Assembly: GCA_902825875.1 (NCBI GenBank)
Contig: CADECP010000001.1
Coordinates: forward strand, 292,280 to 352,395
DNA: 60,116 bases
Origin: an uncultured Acidobacteriota bacterium
GTDB lineage: Bacteria > Acidobacteriota > Blastocatellia > RBC074
Reading direction: 5' to 3'
The translations under genes were made by a program, and so were the position numbers. The notes beneath the pieces were generated by a model. That model saw only the letters and a program-made list of their open reading frames with translations. It had not been told where the DNA came from and searched no databases. This document shows positions 18,947-27,253 of this stretch, one piece after another (the stretch's first letter is position 1; every line of letters begins with the position of its first letter).

Positions 18947-19199
18947 TCTTGCCTCTGTAAATACCACAATCAAGAGGATTTGCGGTAGCGATTTTGCACA
19001 TCTCCGAAAAAAAGCTAAAACCATCCAGAAAAAATGAGCCAAAATCGCGCTAAAGCTTTGCGGCACAACAAGATCACATCTACCCTAAAAACGAATTCCG
19101 CGTTTGTAACTTAACTTGTGGCCAGTCAGTTAATTAGCAGAAAGTGTTCCAAAAGCAGGCAGACATTTACCAAAGCAGACTTGATTGCAAACAAAGAAG
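18947..19199 (-). promoter_or_regulatory. Probable CRISPR leader with an inverted repeat
   Basis: The stretch is non-coding and AT-rich next to the last repeat. GCGATTTTG (18988-18996) and CAAAATCGC (19040-19048) form a perfect 9-bp dyad about 43 bp apart, with TAG/CTA just outside (one extra base on one side). It could bind a protein or an adaptation complex. I cannot name a confident -10/-35 pair. The leader call depends on the inferred array orientation. Confidence 0.5.
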
Positions 19200-19526
19200 T
19201 TAAGGCGATTTTTCGGTTGGTACATCTGGTTCAGCAGTTGAGAGATGGTGAATCGCACAAGCGACAGCAACCAAGTGTTTGCAAACGGCTCCTTCGCTCG
19301 CAAATGGGCAAGAACAGTAGGTTTGCAGTTCCCTCTTCTTTCGACACCTGAGCTTTACTTGATAAAGCTCAGTTCCCTGCACGCTGGCAATCACATCCTT
19401 GGGGGTGATTTGCAAAGAGCGAACACACCCGGATTGGAAATAAATCAGCCCTCGATCAAAGATTCGGCGCGTGGTGAGCAACCGAATCGCATCAGGATGA
19501 ACCTGGCGTCGCCACCAAGCCGACAA
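19200..19526 (-). CDS. Small stand-alone SWIM zinc-finger protein
   Basis: 108 residues from a TTG at 19526; the frame is open to about 19598 but contains no ATG or GTG, so the start is uncertain. The SWIM signature CxCx8CxH is exact: C71, C73, C82, H84 in YCSCPFASEG...CKHLVAV. Before it is a small alpha/beta region (ITPKDVIASVQGTELYQVKL). SWIM domains bind nucleic acid or protein and often sit at the N-terminus of SNF2-type helicases; none follows here. The gene lies between the transmembrane CARF gene and the CRISPR leader, on the same strand, so it may belong to the CRISPR module or be a remnant of a larger SWIM protein. Confidence 0.72.
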   Translation of the reverse strand: MSAWWRRQVHPDAIRLLTTRRIFDRGLIYFQSGCVRSLQITPKDVIASVQGTELYQVKLRCRKKRELQTYCSCPFASEGAVCKHLVAVACAIHHLSTAEPDVPTEKSP

Positions 19527-19609
19527 TTGCGTCAGACCACCACCGCCATCGGATCGGCAGATTGAATGCTGGGCGGAGTCATTTCGGTTCGCACCGTTTC
19601 AAAGATCGT

Positions 19610-20320
19610 TTAAGGCATTTTGACTTGTTCGGTGGCAATGACGATTTCGATTGGGTCAAGCGCCGCAATCGCACGCAGATTTGAATCGTTGACCGGCGGT
19701 ATGTATTGCAGAGGCCGGACCGTCGAAAGACAGGCCAGAACCATTCCAACCGAAGCATGCGCGGTCATTCCGGTGTAATCAGCAATCACATCTTGCTCAC
19801 TCCACCCCGCTGGCAAATGGAGATAAATATCGTTAACCAGGTTTCGGAATTCCAAAGGGTCATTGACATCATTGACGACCAACAGGTCAGGAATCGTCAG
19901 TTTGCCGTCATACTCAGCCTTCAATTCTTGGGCATTTTCCAAACTTTGCACCGAACAAATCAGCCAGCAACGCTCCAAAATCGGTTGATGAAACTGAATT
20001 GCTTTGCGGCAAGTGTCGAGTTGTCGGCCAACCAGAACAATCAAACCTCGGCGAAAGCCTGGCGGTTGTTGCCTGAATTCCACTGGCGCGGGAGTCAAGC
20101 GCAACAACCATTGCTGAAATCCCCATACGCAAAGGATGAGTACAAGCAAGGCGCTGACAGCAATCGCCGCCAGCGACTTTTTCGAAGTGCCAAAAAGCTC
20201 ATTGAGAAACTCAGTAACTTCGTTGCCCAACACAGCCAAACAGATCGCTCCAATCAAAAACGGCACAAATGCCCCAGGGTTGAAGAACTGCTTTAGTGTG
20301 TATGTGAAACTTATTCGCAT
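19610..20320 (-). CDS. Transmembrane CARF-domain protein, putative cOA-gated membrane effector
   Basis: 236 residues. Two hydrophobic helices lie at about 17-35 (FVPFLIGAICLAVLG) and 48-68 (SLAAIAVSALLVLILCVWGF), followed by a cytosolic CARF-like Rossmann domain at about 91-215. The first strand is RGLIVLVGR; the ligand-loop motif DYTGMTAHASVG (181-192) corresponds to the D-x-TGGTK motif of CARF proteins, with Met and Ala-His in place of Gly and Lys. The known transmembrane CARF effector Cam1 binds cA4 and depolarises the membrane. This protein has the same TM-then-CARF order, but apparently two helices. It follows the effector operon by 61 bp on the same strand. The membrane-effector role is inferred. 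Confidence 0.75.
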   Translation of the reverse strand: MRISFTYTLKQFFNPGAFVPFLIGAICLAVLGNEVTEFLNELFGTSKKSLAAIAVSALLVLILCVWGFQQWLLRLTPAPVEFRQQPPGFRRGLIVLVGRQLDTCRKAIQFHQPILERCWLICSVQSLENAQELKAEYDGKLTIPDLLVVNDVNDPLEFRNLVNDIYLHLPAGWSEQDVIADYTGMTAHASVGMVLACLSTVRPLQYIPPVNDSNLRAIAALDPIEIVIATEQVKMP

Positions 20321-20381
20321 GATGTTGTTCTTCAGATTTTACGTTCATGCAATTCCGCCAGCACCAATGCGCCGATGACGC

Positions 20382-22829
20382 TCATAGGATGTATTTTGCA
20401 CTAATTGCTTTGCCGTTTGAACCGCGCTCGACTTTCGCCCAAATGACAGAACCTGTTTTGTGGCCGTCAAATGGATTCATTTTCTCGCAATTGATTTCCT
20501 CGCCCTCTTCGGTTTTGACGCGCGCTTTTCCGTTTTTGACATTGCCAATCAGCGTGACCTTTTCTTTTGCGGACTGTGGTTTAGCAATAGCTTTTGTCGG
20601 TAGTTGCGTGGTTACGGCCAGGGTGTTCCCAATCCCTGACAGCGGCGCTTTGGTAGGGCTTTGCGGTTGGGCATTGCCGCCCGTTCCGGGTTGTTCTGCC
20701 TCACTGTTGTCGGGTTGCTGTGTCGGAGTTGGCTCAACCAACCTGTCGCGCTCTAGTTGCTCAATCCAGAAACTCGGATCAGGCAACACCAGCCGTTCTG
20801 CAAAACCGCCGCCCTTCTCAATTTTTTGAGTCAGCAACTCAGCAGGAGACAAACCGTTCTCCCACTCCATCATCTTCAGCAGCATGGCAATACGTTTCAA
20901 TTCCGCCAGCCGCTGGCAAGGATTGTCGAGTTGCTTCAGCACTTCCGCTTCAAAGGCATCCGTGAAGCCTTTCAATCTTTCGCCGCCAGCCGCCAGCTCT
21001 TCGTTTTCATAACCGGTAGCCCAGTTGTTTCCGGCAAAGAGGGCGGTGTACCGATCTTTTCGCTTGTTCAGACGCAATGTCGCTTCCAGCGTCACGGCTC
21101 CCATTCCCAGCGCTTTGCCCATGCCGAGTTGGTGGCAATAGGTCTTCTGCTCATCGCCCAGCGGACGCATCGCCCAGCACAACGCGCCAAGCTCTTCGTT
21201 CGACAAATTCTCAAAATGCACGCGGAACGTGAATTTGACGTTTGCACGCACAGGTTTGATGAGCGTGTGCTGCGTGCTGGTCGCAGGAGTAGTATTTGGC
21301 GCTCTCAATTGAGTCGCAGTCTTACTCCCTTGCATCCAGTAGCGTTTCGCTCCACGGATATAGGTTCGATGCCCTTTCGTTTCTCCTTCTGCATTCTGCC
21401 TGGGAGAATCGTAATGACTCAGATCGGCCTTTTCCTGATCCTCTTGCACCAAGTAGTGCTGGAATGAAGTGGGTTTAGGGGTTGATAGAATTTCCGGAGT
21501 TAAAGCATTTTGTGCATTGCCCATCAGCCAGAGTTGATTGGGTTCGTAGTCGCCTGCCAGTTCCGCATCAGAAATGCGAACTCGCGTAGCGTAGGCTCTG
21601 GCTTTCTTTCCCTGTGACGACAAGGAGTGTTCTTTTGGGAAATCCCGCTTTTCACGGACGAAGCCAAACATGGCATCTGCGAGGTCAACAGCCAGTGGCG
21701 ACCGTAGTTCCTTCGGAATCATTGACCAAACCGAGCGGTTATAAGGCAACCGGAACATCATCGTCGGACCAAAGAAAATCAGTTTCCCAGCCCCATCCGT
21801 CAGATAAAACAGCGGGTCTCCGGGATTTTCTACTTTTCGTGTTCTAATGCCGCGCGTCAGTTCACGATCTTCCTCGTAGGTCTGCCACAGTTCCGATGGA
21901 ATAGGAATTGGGGGAACTGAATTGTTTGGCTCATAAATAGCGCAATGCATGTGCTTCCGAGGCGCATTACCTGATTCGACTAATGCTGCTTTTTCCATGC
22001 CTGCCGGTTTAGTCGCACTACCGGAAGAGATGCCAGTTGTAACTGCAAGATCAAGCGTAAGTATGCCTGGCCCGCGGCGTCCGCGATTGGAAGGGATTCG
22101 TCCCACGGGTTTGACATAAACTTCGTGTCTTCCTTGACCGCCAATCACTCGATGAGCAGCGGAATACTCAACATGCACGAAAGACTCGCCCAAATGCTCA
22201 ACTGCCGGTCGAATTGCCCATTGCCCCTGATGCTTGCCAAGATAACCCCCCTTCAGTTGAGGCGAAGGATAATCGAACTGCATATTCGGGTAGGTATCTT
22301 GGTTTCCTCCGAGCGTTTGTTCTCGATACCAAGCTCCTAACGCTGTCGTATCTCCCACCGCACGGTAAATCAGCTTTTTATCTGATACGCGGCTGACTTT
22401 TCCATAGCTCACGATTTCCACGAGGCTCCGCAACATTCCGCGCAAGCTACTGCCGGGAATGACTGGCTTGGCAGCATCGCCTGTGTGAAAGAAATCAGGT
22501 TTGTTTTTGAGCCGGTCTTCAGTTCGCGTAACGCCGTTTTGGACAGGGCGTCCGTGACGGTCTCTTTTTTCTTCATCCAGGTCGAATTCCATGCGCGTAA
22601 GCATGCCGCGCACGTACAGAGGCGATTTCGTTGTCAGCGTCACGTCAAAGTAACCCGTGTGCGGATAGTTCGGATTGTCATAAGTGTCGTGGCTCGGCAA
22701 TTCCTCCGGATCGTTGACGGCAACGACGACCTTGTCCGGCAGCGGCACGAAGTTGTAAGGTGCGGTTGAAACACGATCATCGCGCAACAACTCAGGCTTT
22801 ATATGTTTCGGCAGATTGAGAATTGTCAT
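20382..22829 (-). CDS. TIGR03986-type RAMP (Cas7-like with large insertion), type III-D subunit
   Basis: 815 residues. The N-terminal part has a RAMP strand (GYFDVTLTTKSPLYVRGM) and the family signature VIPGSSLRGMLRSLVEIVSYGK at about 127-148, typical of TIGR03986 proteins, with long insertions after it. A C-terminal linker rich in Pro, Gln and Thr (about 690-745) leads to a small OB/cold-shock-like domain (VTLIGNVKNGKARVKTEEGE to the end). In III-D complexes such a protein supplies one Cas7 position of the backbone. GGAGGTGAAG before the ATG at 22829 overlaps the csx19 end. It is the last gene of the effector operon. The C-terminal OB-like domain may contact RNA; that is my inference. Confidence 0.82.
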   Translation of the reverse strand: MTILNLPKHIKPELLRDDRVSTAPYNFVPLPDKVVVAVNDPEELPSHDTYDNPNYPHTGYFDVTLTTKSPLYVRGMLTRMEFDLDEEKRDRHGRPVQNGVTRTEDRLKNKPDFFHTGDAAKPVIPGSSLRGMLRSLVEIVSYGKVSRVSDKKLIYRAVGDTTALGAWYREQTLGGNQDTYPNMQFDYPSPQLKGGYLGKHQGQWAIRPAVEHLGESFVHVEYSAAHRVIGGQGRHEVYVKPVGRIPSNRGRRGPGILTLDLAVTTGISSGSATKPAGMEKAALVESGNAPRKHMHCAIYEPNNSVPPIPIPSELWQTYEEDRELTRGIRTRKVENPGDPLFYLTDGAGKLIFFGPTMMFRLPYNRSVWSMIPKELRSPLAVDLADAMFGFVREKRDFPKEHSLSSQGKKARAYATRVRISDAELAGDYEPNQLWLMGNAQNALTPEILSTPKPTSFQHYLVQEDQEKADLSHYDSPRQNAEGETKGHRTYIRGAKRYWMQGSKTATQLRAPNTTPATSTQHTLIKPVRANVKFTFRVHFENLSNEELGALCWAMRPLGDEQKTYCHQLGMGKALGMGAVTLEATLRLNKRKDRYTALFAGNNWATGYENEELAAGGERLKGFTDAFEAEVLKQLDNPCQRLAELKRIAMLLKMMEWENGLSPAELLTQKIEKGGGFAERLVLPDPSFWIEQLERDRLVEPTPTQQPDNSEAEQPGTGGNAQPQSPTKAPLSGIGNTLAVTTQLPTKAIAKPQSAKEKVTLIGNVKNGKARVKTEEGEEINCEKMNPFDGHKTGSVIWAKVERGSNGKAISAKYIL

Positions 22830-22830
22830 T

Positions 22831-23448
22831 TCACTTCACCTCCAAATCACAGGGTTCGACGGTAACCAGCCGGCTGACTGAGACGCGGGCAAAATCTTCA
22901 TCAGCCAGATAATGCCGAACCAGCAATTGCACACGCTGCTTGGTCATATCAAGCCCCTGAAGCGGCACCGCGTGGCGCAAGCCTTGCGCGCCGTCTTCCA
23001 GCAGCGTAAATCCATCTTGCAAGGCTACGCTTTGTGTTCCCCACAGCAATTGCGGTTCGTCATAAGCCTCTTTCCAGCGCGTCGCGCCATCGTCTTTCAC
23101 GTCCACGATCAGCCGTGCGTGAAAGACATTATCACCGTCGCGCCAGAGCAGCAGTTCACCATCCTTGCCGAACAGCCGCGCCTGTTGCAGCGTCCGCAAG
23201 CGCAGCGGCGGGCAAATGTTTTCCGCTATGGAATTCCCTTGGGCGGCTTCGGCGGAAGTTTTCAGCGTTCCATCGCTTTGTAACTTGCCCCAGATTACTC
23301 CGTCGTCAGCATGCGCGAGCAAGTAAATGAGATTGTGTTCTTTTGCTTGTTTCTGCAACCAGTTCCGCAAATCGTTTAGGTCGTTCGCCGTCAGTGGTAC
23401 GTCTTCGAGCCGAGCCGGATGCGATTTGATCTTACGTTCCCATTTCAT
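22831..23448 (-). CDS. csx19: Csx19 (TIGR03984-like) type III-D protein
   Basis: 205 residues from the ATG at 23448, preceded by GGAGGTGG and overlapping the stop of the double-Cas7 gene (ATGA). The frame extends farther upstream but lies inside that gene. Recognisable segments are IYLLAHADDGVIWGKL, PPLRLRTLQQARLFG, GELLLWRDGD and YDEPQLLWGT, which match the Csx19 group found with Csx10-type systems. Csx19 is a structural subunit in the Synechocystis III-Dv complex; its exact role is poorly known. It is not a RAMP by eye. Confidence 0.8.
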   Translation of the reverse strand: MKWERKIKSHPARLEDVPLTANDLNDLRNWLQKQAKEHNLIYLLAHADDGVIWGKLQSDGTLKTSAEAAQGNSIAENICPPLRLRTLQQARLFGKDGELLLWRDGDNVFHARLIVDVKDDGATRWKEAYDEPQLLWGTQSVALQDGFTLLEDGAQGLRHAVPLQGLDMTKQRVQLLVRHYLADEDFARVSVSRLVTVEPCDLEVK

Positions 23449-24944
23449 GCGGCCACCTCCTTTTGCAGTTGGCTGAATTGCTCTGTCAGTTTCTTTGCGT
23501 ATCCTTCGGCTCGCTCTATCAACCCGTCGCTCCATTCCAAATTTTGCAACTGTTCACCGACAGAGGTAATCGTGCCTAACGGTTTGCCGGAAAGACTCAA
23601 GGTCGCAGAAAGCCCCTGCAATCTGCCGCGCCCGACACTGCTTTCGCCACCCACCGGCAGGTCGCCCGTCCACAGGTCTTTCAGCAACTGCAACAGCAAA
23701 CCAATTTCTGCGTCCTTTGGCTCGCGCAGGTGCAGCGTCATCGTCAACCGCGAATTGCCGCCGCCGAAAACGGGCTGTTCATTGAAGAGCGCCGTTTCCA
23801 GCGCGCCGCCCGTGAAGCGGTCAATGCTCACGCGGTTTTGTACAAACTCTTCCTGCACCGTTGTGATTACCTGTTCGGTAACTTTCAAACGGCTGGCGCG
23901 TGGTTGAGCATTCTTGTCGCCTTGCTTTCGCCGCTTTTGCAACTCTTCCATATCCGTACCGAAAAGATCATCAACCTGTGTTTTGGCCTTTTGTTTGTCG
24001 CCAAGCGTGGTGAGAATTTTGTAAGCACGGGCGCGCAGGACTCCGGCCAGACTGGTTCCAGAAAGCACGGAAGCAACGCTGTTGCCATCCGCCTGCCGCG
24101 CTTTCAGATGTACGGCGTCCGGGCCTTGATCGGTTCGCCCTTCAGAGCGAATGAGCAGCGAACCGTCGAGCGCAAACGTGGCTTCCAGGCTGAAGGAATC
24201 ACGCGCGTCCGCTGTCAGACCTGCGCCCAGCGCCGTTTCCAGCGACGCCTGCGCTGTGATTGAGGCCGCGCCGTTTTCGAGCCAGTCGAGCAATTCAACT
24301 GGTTCTTTCAAATTCCATTGCCGGATGCCCCAGTTCTCAATCGTCACCGCGCCGTAGCCCCGCTGCTTGCGCATCCCCAACGTGATGCCGCCATTCGACA
24401 ATCCGCTCAATGCAGTAACCAAGGCTTGACGGAGTTGCGCTTCGTCGTCGTGGTCTTTGTTGCGGATGACCAATTCAAACCGCAACGGAAAGCGCGTGCC
24501 TGCCGCCCATAGCTGCAAGTCATATTTTTTGCCATCATCCGCCGTGCGCGACCTGGCATTAATGGCTACACCGTCGCGGAATTCGATGGCTCCTTGCATC
24601 CCTCTGGCGTCTTCGACTATCAGCGGACTTTGTTCGCCATCGTCATCGCCTTGCCAACCGCCAAAGAGAGAATTACTAATCGGAGCATCCTGAGCGTTCC
24701 TGCCGTAACCGCTTTCGACTTCGCGCAGGTAACTGCGTAAAGCGCCCGCCAATGAAGCTCCGGTCAGCAAGGGCGTAACTCGCCCTTCGGCTTCATCAAG
24801 CGGATCAAGCATCAAAGGCATATCCGTCACCTCATCGCCATCGCCGTTGCCGAAATGCGCCGGAGTCTGCAAAACCAGATCGCCTTCTACTACGATTCGG
24901 GAAATGATTCGGCGCGAATGGTCGCCGTGCCACATAGGTTTCAT
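23445..24944 (-). CDS. Double RAMP protein (Cas7-Cas7), type III-D
   Basis: 499 residues containing two Cas7-like domains, about 10-225 and 245-470. Each has a strand-turn followed by the LxGxSLAGxLR signature: LLTGASLAGALRSYL near 78-92 and VLSGTSLAGVLRARA near 293-307. An Asp lies before each signature (EVTDMPL and GPDAVHL), where Csm3-like subunits carry the residue that cuts target RNA. Glycine-rich C-terminal loops are seen too (LGMRKQRGYG and GGESSVGRGRLQG). A two-Cas7 fusion (Cas7-2x) is known from III-D variants. The ATG is preceded by GGAG and directly abuts the csx10 stop. Confidence 0.82.
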   Translation of the reverse strand: MKPMWHGDHSRRIISRIVVEGDLVLQTPAHFGNGDGDEVTDMPLMLDPLDEAEGRVTPLLTGASLAGALRSYLREVESGYGRNAQDAPISNSLFGGWQGDDDGEQSPLIVEDARGMQGAIEFRDGVAINARSRTADDGKKYDLQLWAAGTRFPLRFELVIRNKDHDDEAQLRQALVTALSGLSNGGITLGMRKQRGYGAVTIENWGIRQWNLKEPVELLDWLENGAASITAQASLETALGAGLTADARDSFSLEATFALDGSLLIRSEGRTDQGPDAVHLKARQADGNSVASVLSGTSLAGVLRARAYKILTTLGDKQKAKTQVDDLFGTDMEELQKRRKQGDKNAQPRASRLKVTEQVITTVQEEFVQNRVSIDRFTGGALETALFNEQPVFGGGNSRLTMTLHLREPKDAEIGLLLQLLKDLWTGDLPVGGESSVGRGRLQGLSATLSLSGKPLGTITSVGEQLQNLEWSDGLIERAEGYAKKLTEQFSQLQKEVAA

Positions 24945-26558
24945 TTATCCGCGCTCCTTTCCGATTTGTTTGGCTGCTCGTGATAGAAAAGCGTCAAGAT
25001 ACCGCAGCAGATATTCAGCCTTCATCAATTCAGTCGGCTTCACGCTTACCCCACCCAAGCCGATTTCGAGTTTTACCTTGCCGCCAGGATTCAGGACTCC
25101 AGCCCAAGCGGAACTGTCTGTTTTGCCAAGCTCCTTGAGTAGCCATTGATCCAGTTGCTCGTTGCTAATGCGAGCTTGTGAGAATTGCCTGCGGGTGGTG
25201 TTTCGCTGTGCCAGTCCTTCAATAAAATCTTTGACGGGTTGCAAGTTGGGCTGAGGTTTCATCAGTTCCGCCTGAATGACGCCGCGCAGCCGCGCCAATT
25301 GGCTTTTGTGCGGTGGACTTGTGACCTCTTTATTCAACCCTACGGAGGTCACACGCTGATCCAACCGATGGCGCAGAATACGTCCCGCAACACGTTCCGC
25401 GAGTTTGGCTTCATCGCTGTTCAGTTTGACGGAAGGAGGTGTCGGCGGATTGCTCTCCTCAACCTTCAGTTCTGGCTTTGTCTGCCAGTTGACGGCAAAA
25501 CGCCCGAAGCCTTCTGCGCGCCGTTCCCCGATGCCTGTTTGCAACAAGTCTTGCAGTTTTTTCAGGCTCACGTTCTGCGCTTCGCACACGAAAACGCTGC
25601 CAGCGGCAAAAGCGTACGCCTGTGGCAAAGGCAAACCCCACTTACGATTGAACCCGCCCAGAATTTCTTGTCTTGTAAAGGCGCGCTCTACAGTTAGCGT
25701 GCCGCCGAGTTTGGCTTGCAATGCCTGACGAACGGTTTCTGCCTCAACAATGAACTGGCCTGTGGTTTCATCTCTGAGCAAAACATCACTGAGGAACGTG
25801 ATGACCATTTGCTCAGACAACGTCACATCGCCATTTTCTTCGGAAGAATCAAGAAAGCTTGGCAGTGGATATTCGTCCAATTTGCCGGACTCCGTAACTT
25901 TCTCAATTACAGCTTGTCCGTAGCCGCCATTTTGCGATTTGCCCAGTTTGATTTTGCCGTTGAGCAAGCTCTTGATCTCCGCCGCATCCGTGTCGTTGCA
26001 CAAGACAGCGGCTTCAAACACCTGCCCAGCCGCCAGCGCGTCGTAACGATAAACCGCACCCCGCACATCGCCTTTCTTTTCGTCCAGTTTGTCATTTCTC
26101 GCTCGTCCGAAGCGGCGCGTGCGTGCAGTATGAACACTAATCTGACGCTTTGGTTCAACCAGCCGAAGGTCTTCGCCTGCGAATTGGCAAAACGACGAAC
26201 CAAGTTTTGCCCACGACTCTTTGATGCTTATCTGCGGATCAATTGCAAGGTCAAAAACTTCAGTTTCGCTCCCGCCTTTAATCCGATGAAGCGAATGAGG
26301 TGTGGGTGTGTAACGTTTGCCTGAGTGATCAACCGGATAGGCATTGAGCCAGCGCGTCTCGCCGTTCAGAAACAAGCGGCGGGCGCCATCGTCAGCCGCA
26401 AGATCAACTTGGTACTGTTGCAAATATCGCCCGATAAAAAAACCGCGTAGCACGCTGCCCGGCAGATAATCGAATGAAACGGCGCTGTTTGGATCGCCTG
26501 ACAACGATGTAACCAGTACCGGCTCCAACAATTTGATTTGATAGGTGATGGCTTTCAT
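24945..26558 (-). CDS. csx10: Csx10 (Cas5-like RAMP) with helical C-terminal extension
   Basis: 537 residues. The N-terminus is typical of Csx10: LLEPVLVTSLSGDPNS then FDYLPGSVLRGFFIGRYL. In III-D complexes Csx10 takes the Cas5 place and caps the crRNA 5' handle. A second RAMP-like half has QEILGGFNRKWGLP and a glycine loop GIGERRAEGFGRF (about 343-355). The last 165 residues are mostly helical and charged (EAKLAERVAGRILRHR...), and could be a fused small subunit (Cas11); none is encoded separately. Start: GGAGG five bases before ATG 26558, overlapping the cas7 stop (ATGA). Confidence 0.82.
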   Translation of the reverse strand: MKAITYQIKLLEPVLVTSLSGDPNSAVSFDYLPGSVLRGFFIGRYLQQYQVDLAADDGARRLFLNGETRWLNAYPVDHSGKRYTPTPHSLHRIKGGSETEVFDLAIDPQISIKESWAKLGSSFCQFAGEDLRLVEPKRQISVHTARTRRFGRARNDKLDEKKGDVRGAVYRYDALAAGQVFEAAVLCNDTDAAEIKSLLNGKIKLGKSQNGGYGQAVIEKVTESGKLDEYPLPSFLDSSEENGDVTLSEQMVITFLSDVLLRDETTGQFIVEAETVRQALQAKLGGTLTVERAFTRQEILGGFNRKWGLPLPQAYAFAAGSVFVCEAQNVSLKKLQDLLQTGIGERRAEGFGRFAVNWQTKPELKVEESNPPTPPSVKLNSDEAKLAERVAGRILRHRLDQRVTSVGLNKEVTSPPHKSQLARLRGVIQAELMKPQPNLQPVKDFIEGLAQRNTTRRQFSQARISNEQLDQWLLKELGKTDSSAWAGVLNPGGKVKLEIGLGGVSVKPTELMKAEYLLRYLDAFLSRAAKQIGKERG

Positions 26559-27253
26559 GCAGCCTCCTTTTGCTGTTCGGGTTGCGGCGACACAAGCTGA
26601 CGAAAGAGCGCAAATGAGTCAGGCGTAATGTCACGACTTTCAGCGTCCAGCAATTTGCAACTTAAGCGTCCGCGTCCTCGATTGCGTCCCGTTCCGCCAC
26701 GCCGCAACCCCAGCACACAAGCCGCCAGCAATGCACACGCCGCCTGCTCGTCAATTCTGTCATCCAGCGTCAGCGTCGAGATAAAAGTTGTGTCGCGCAA
26801 AACGACGCGCATCGAACGCAGGCTGTTTTTGAGAGGCGCGCCTGTTGTTTCAATCGCTGTCTGACGCCGGATCGCTGTCATTGAATTCAGAATTTCTTCC
26901 TTTGTCAGCCGCTTGTTTTTGATCTCACTGGCAACCGCTGTCCGAAAATTCTCAGGTAAAGTGGCGCTCCCAAATTTCAGCTTCCCCATTTCTTCCGCTG
27001 TACTGCCTGCGCAGCCGAACAATTGAGATGCCGTAGTTCCAAGTTGCGCCAGCAGCGCGGAATGCCCGGCAAGCGCGTAAAATACATTGGCGCATTCTTC
27101 CACCAGTAGCCCTCTGATTGTCCGGCCACGCAAATACGGCAAGCCGTATTCGTCGTGTTCGACTTCCGCATCAATCAATCCGGCGACGCCGTCACCGCGC
27201 CCGAACGTGGCATCGCTCAACAAGGTGATTTCCAGCTTCAGTTCAGTTGGCAT
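26555..27253 (-). CDS. cas7: Cas7 (Csm3-like) RAMP subunit, type III-D
   Basis: 232 residues. The first part reads LEITLLSDATFGRGDGVAGL, then IDAEVEHDEYGLPYLRG and RTIRGLLVEE, matching Csm3/Cmr4-type Cas7. The Asp in LIDAEV aligns with the catalytic Asp of Csm3, so target-RNA cutting is likely preserved. The C-terminal glycine-rich region is RRGGTGRNRGRGR. A good GGAGG lies eight bases before the ATG at 27253, which overlaps the cas10 end by 11 bases. It is expected to form the backbone along the crRNA. Confidence 0.85.
   Translation of the reverse strand: MPTELKLEITLLSDATFGRGDGVAGLIDAEVEHDEYGLPYLRGRTIRGLLVEECANVFYALAGHSALLAQLGTTASQLFGCAGSTAEEMGKLKFGSATLPENFRTAVASEIKNKRLTKEEILNSMTAIRRQTAIETTGAPLKNSLRSMRVVLRDTTFISTLTLDDRIDEQAACALLAACVLGLRRGGTGRNRGRGRLSCKLLDAESRDITPDSFALFRQLVSPQPEQQKEAA

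Noticed and set aside
17598..18988. Several open frames of 60-144 codons across the CRISPR array
   Set aside because: They consist of translated repeats and spacers with periodic peptides such as FQFLSGSISTST. They are by-products of the array.
19245..19565. Plus-strand frame opposite the SWIM gene
   Set aside because: The minus-strand frame has an exact SWIM motif; the plus frame has no features.
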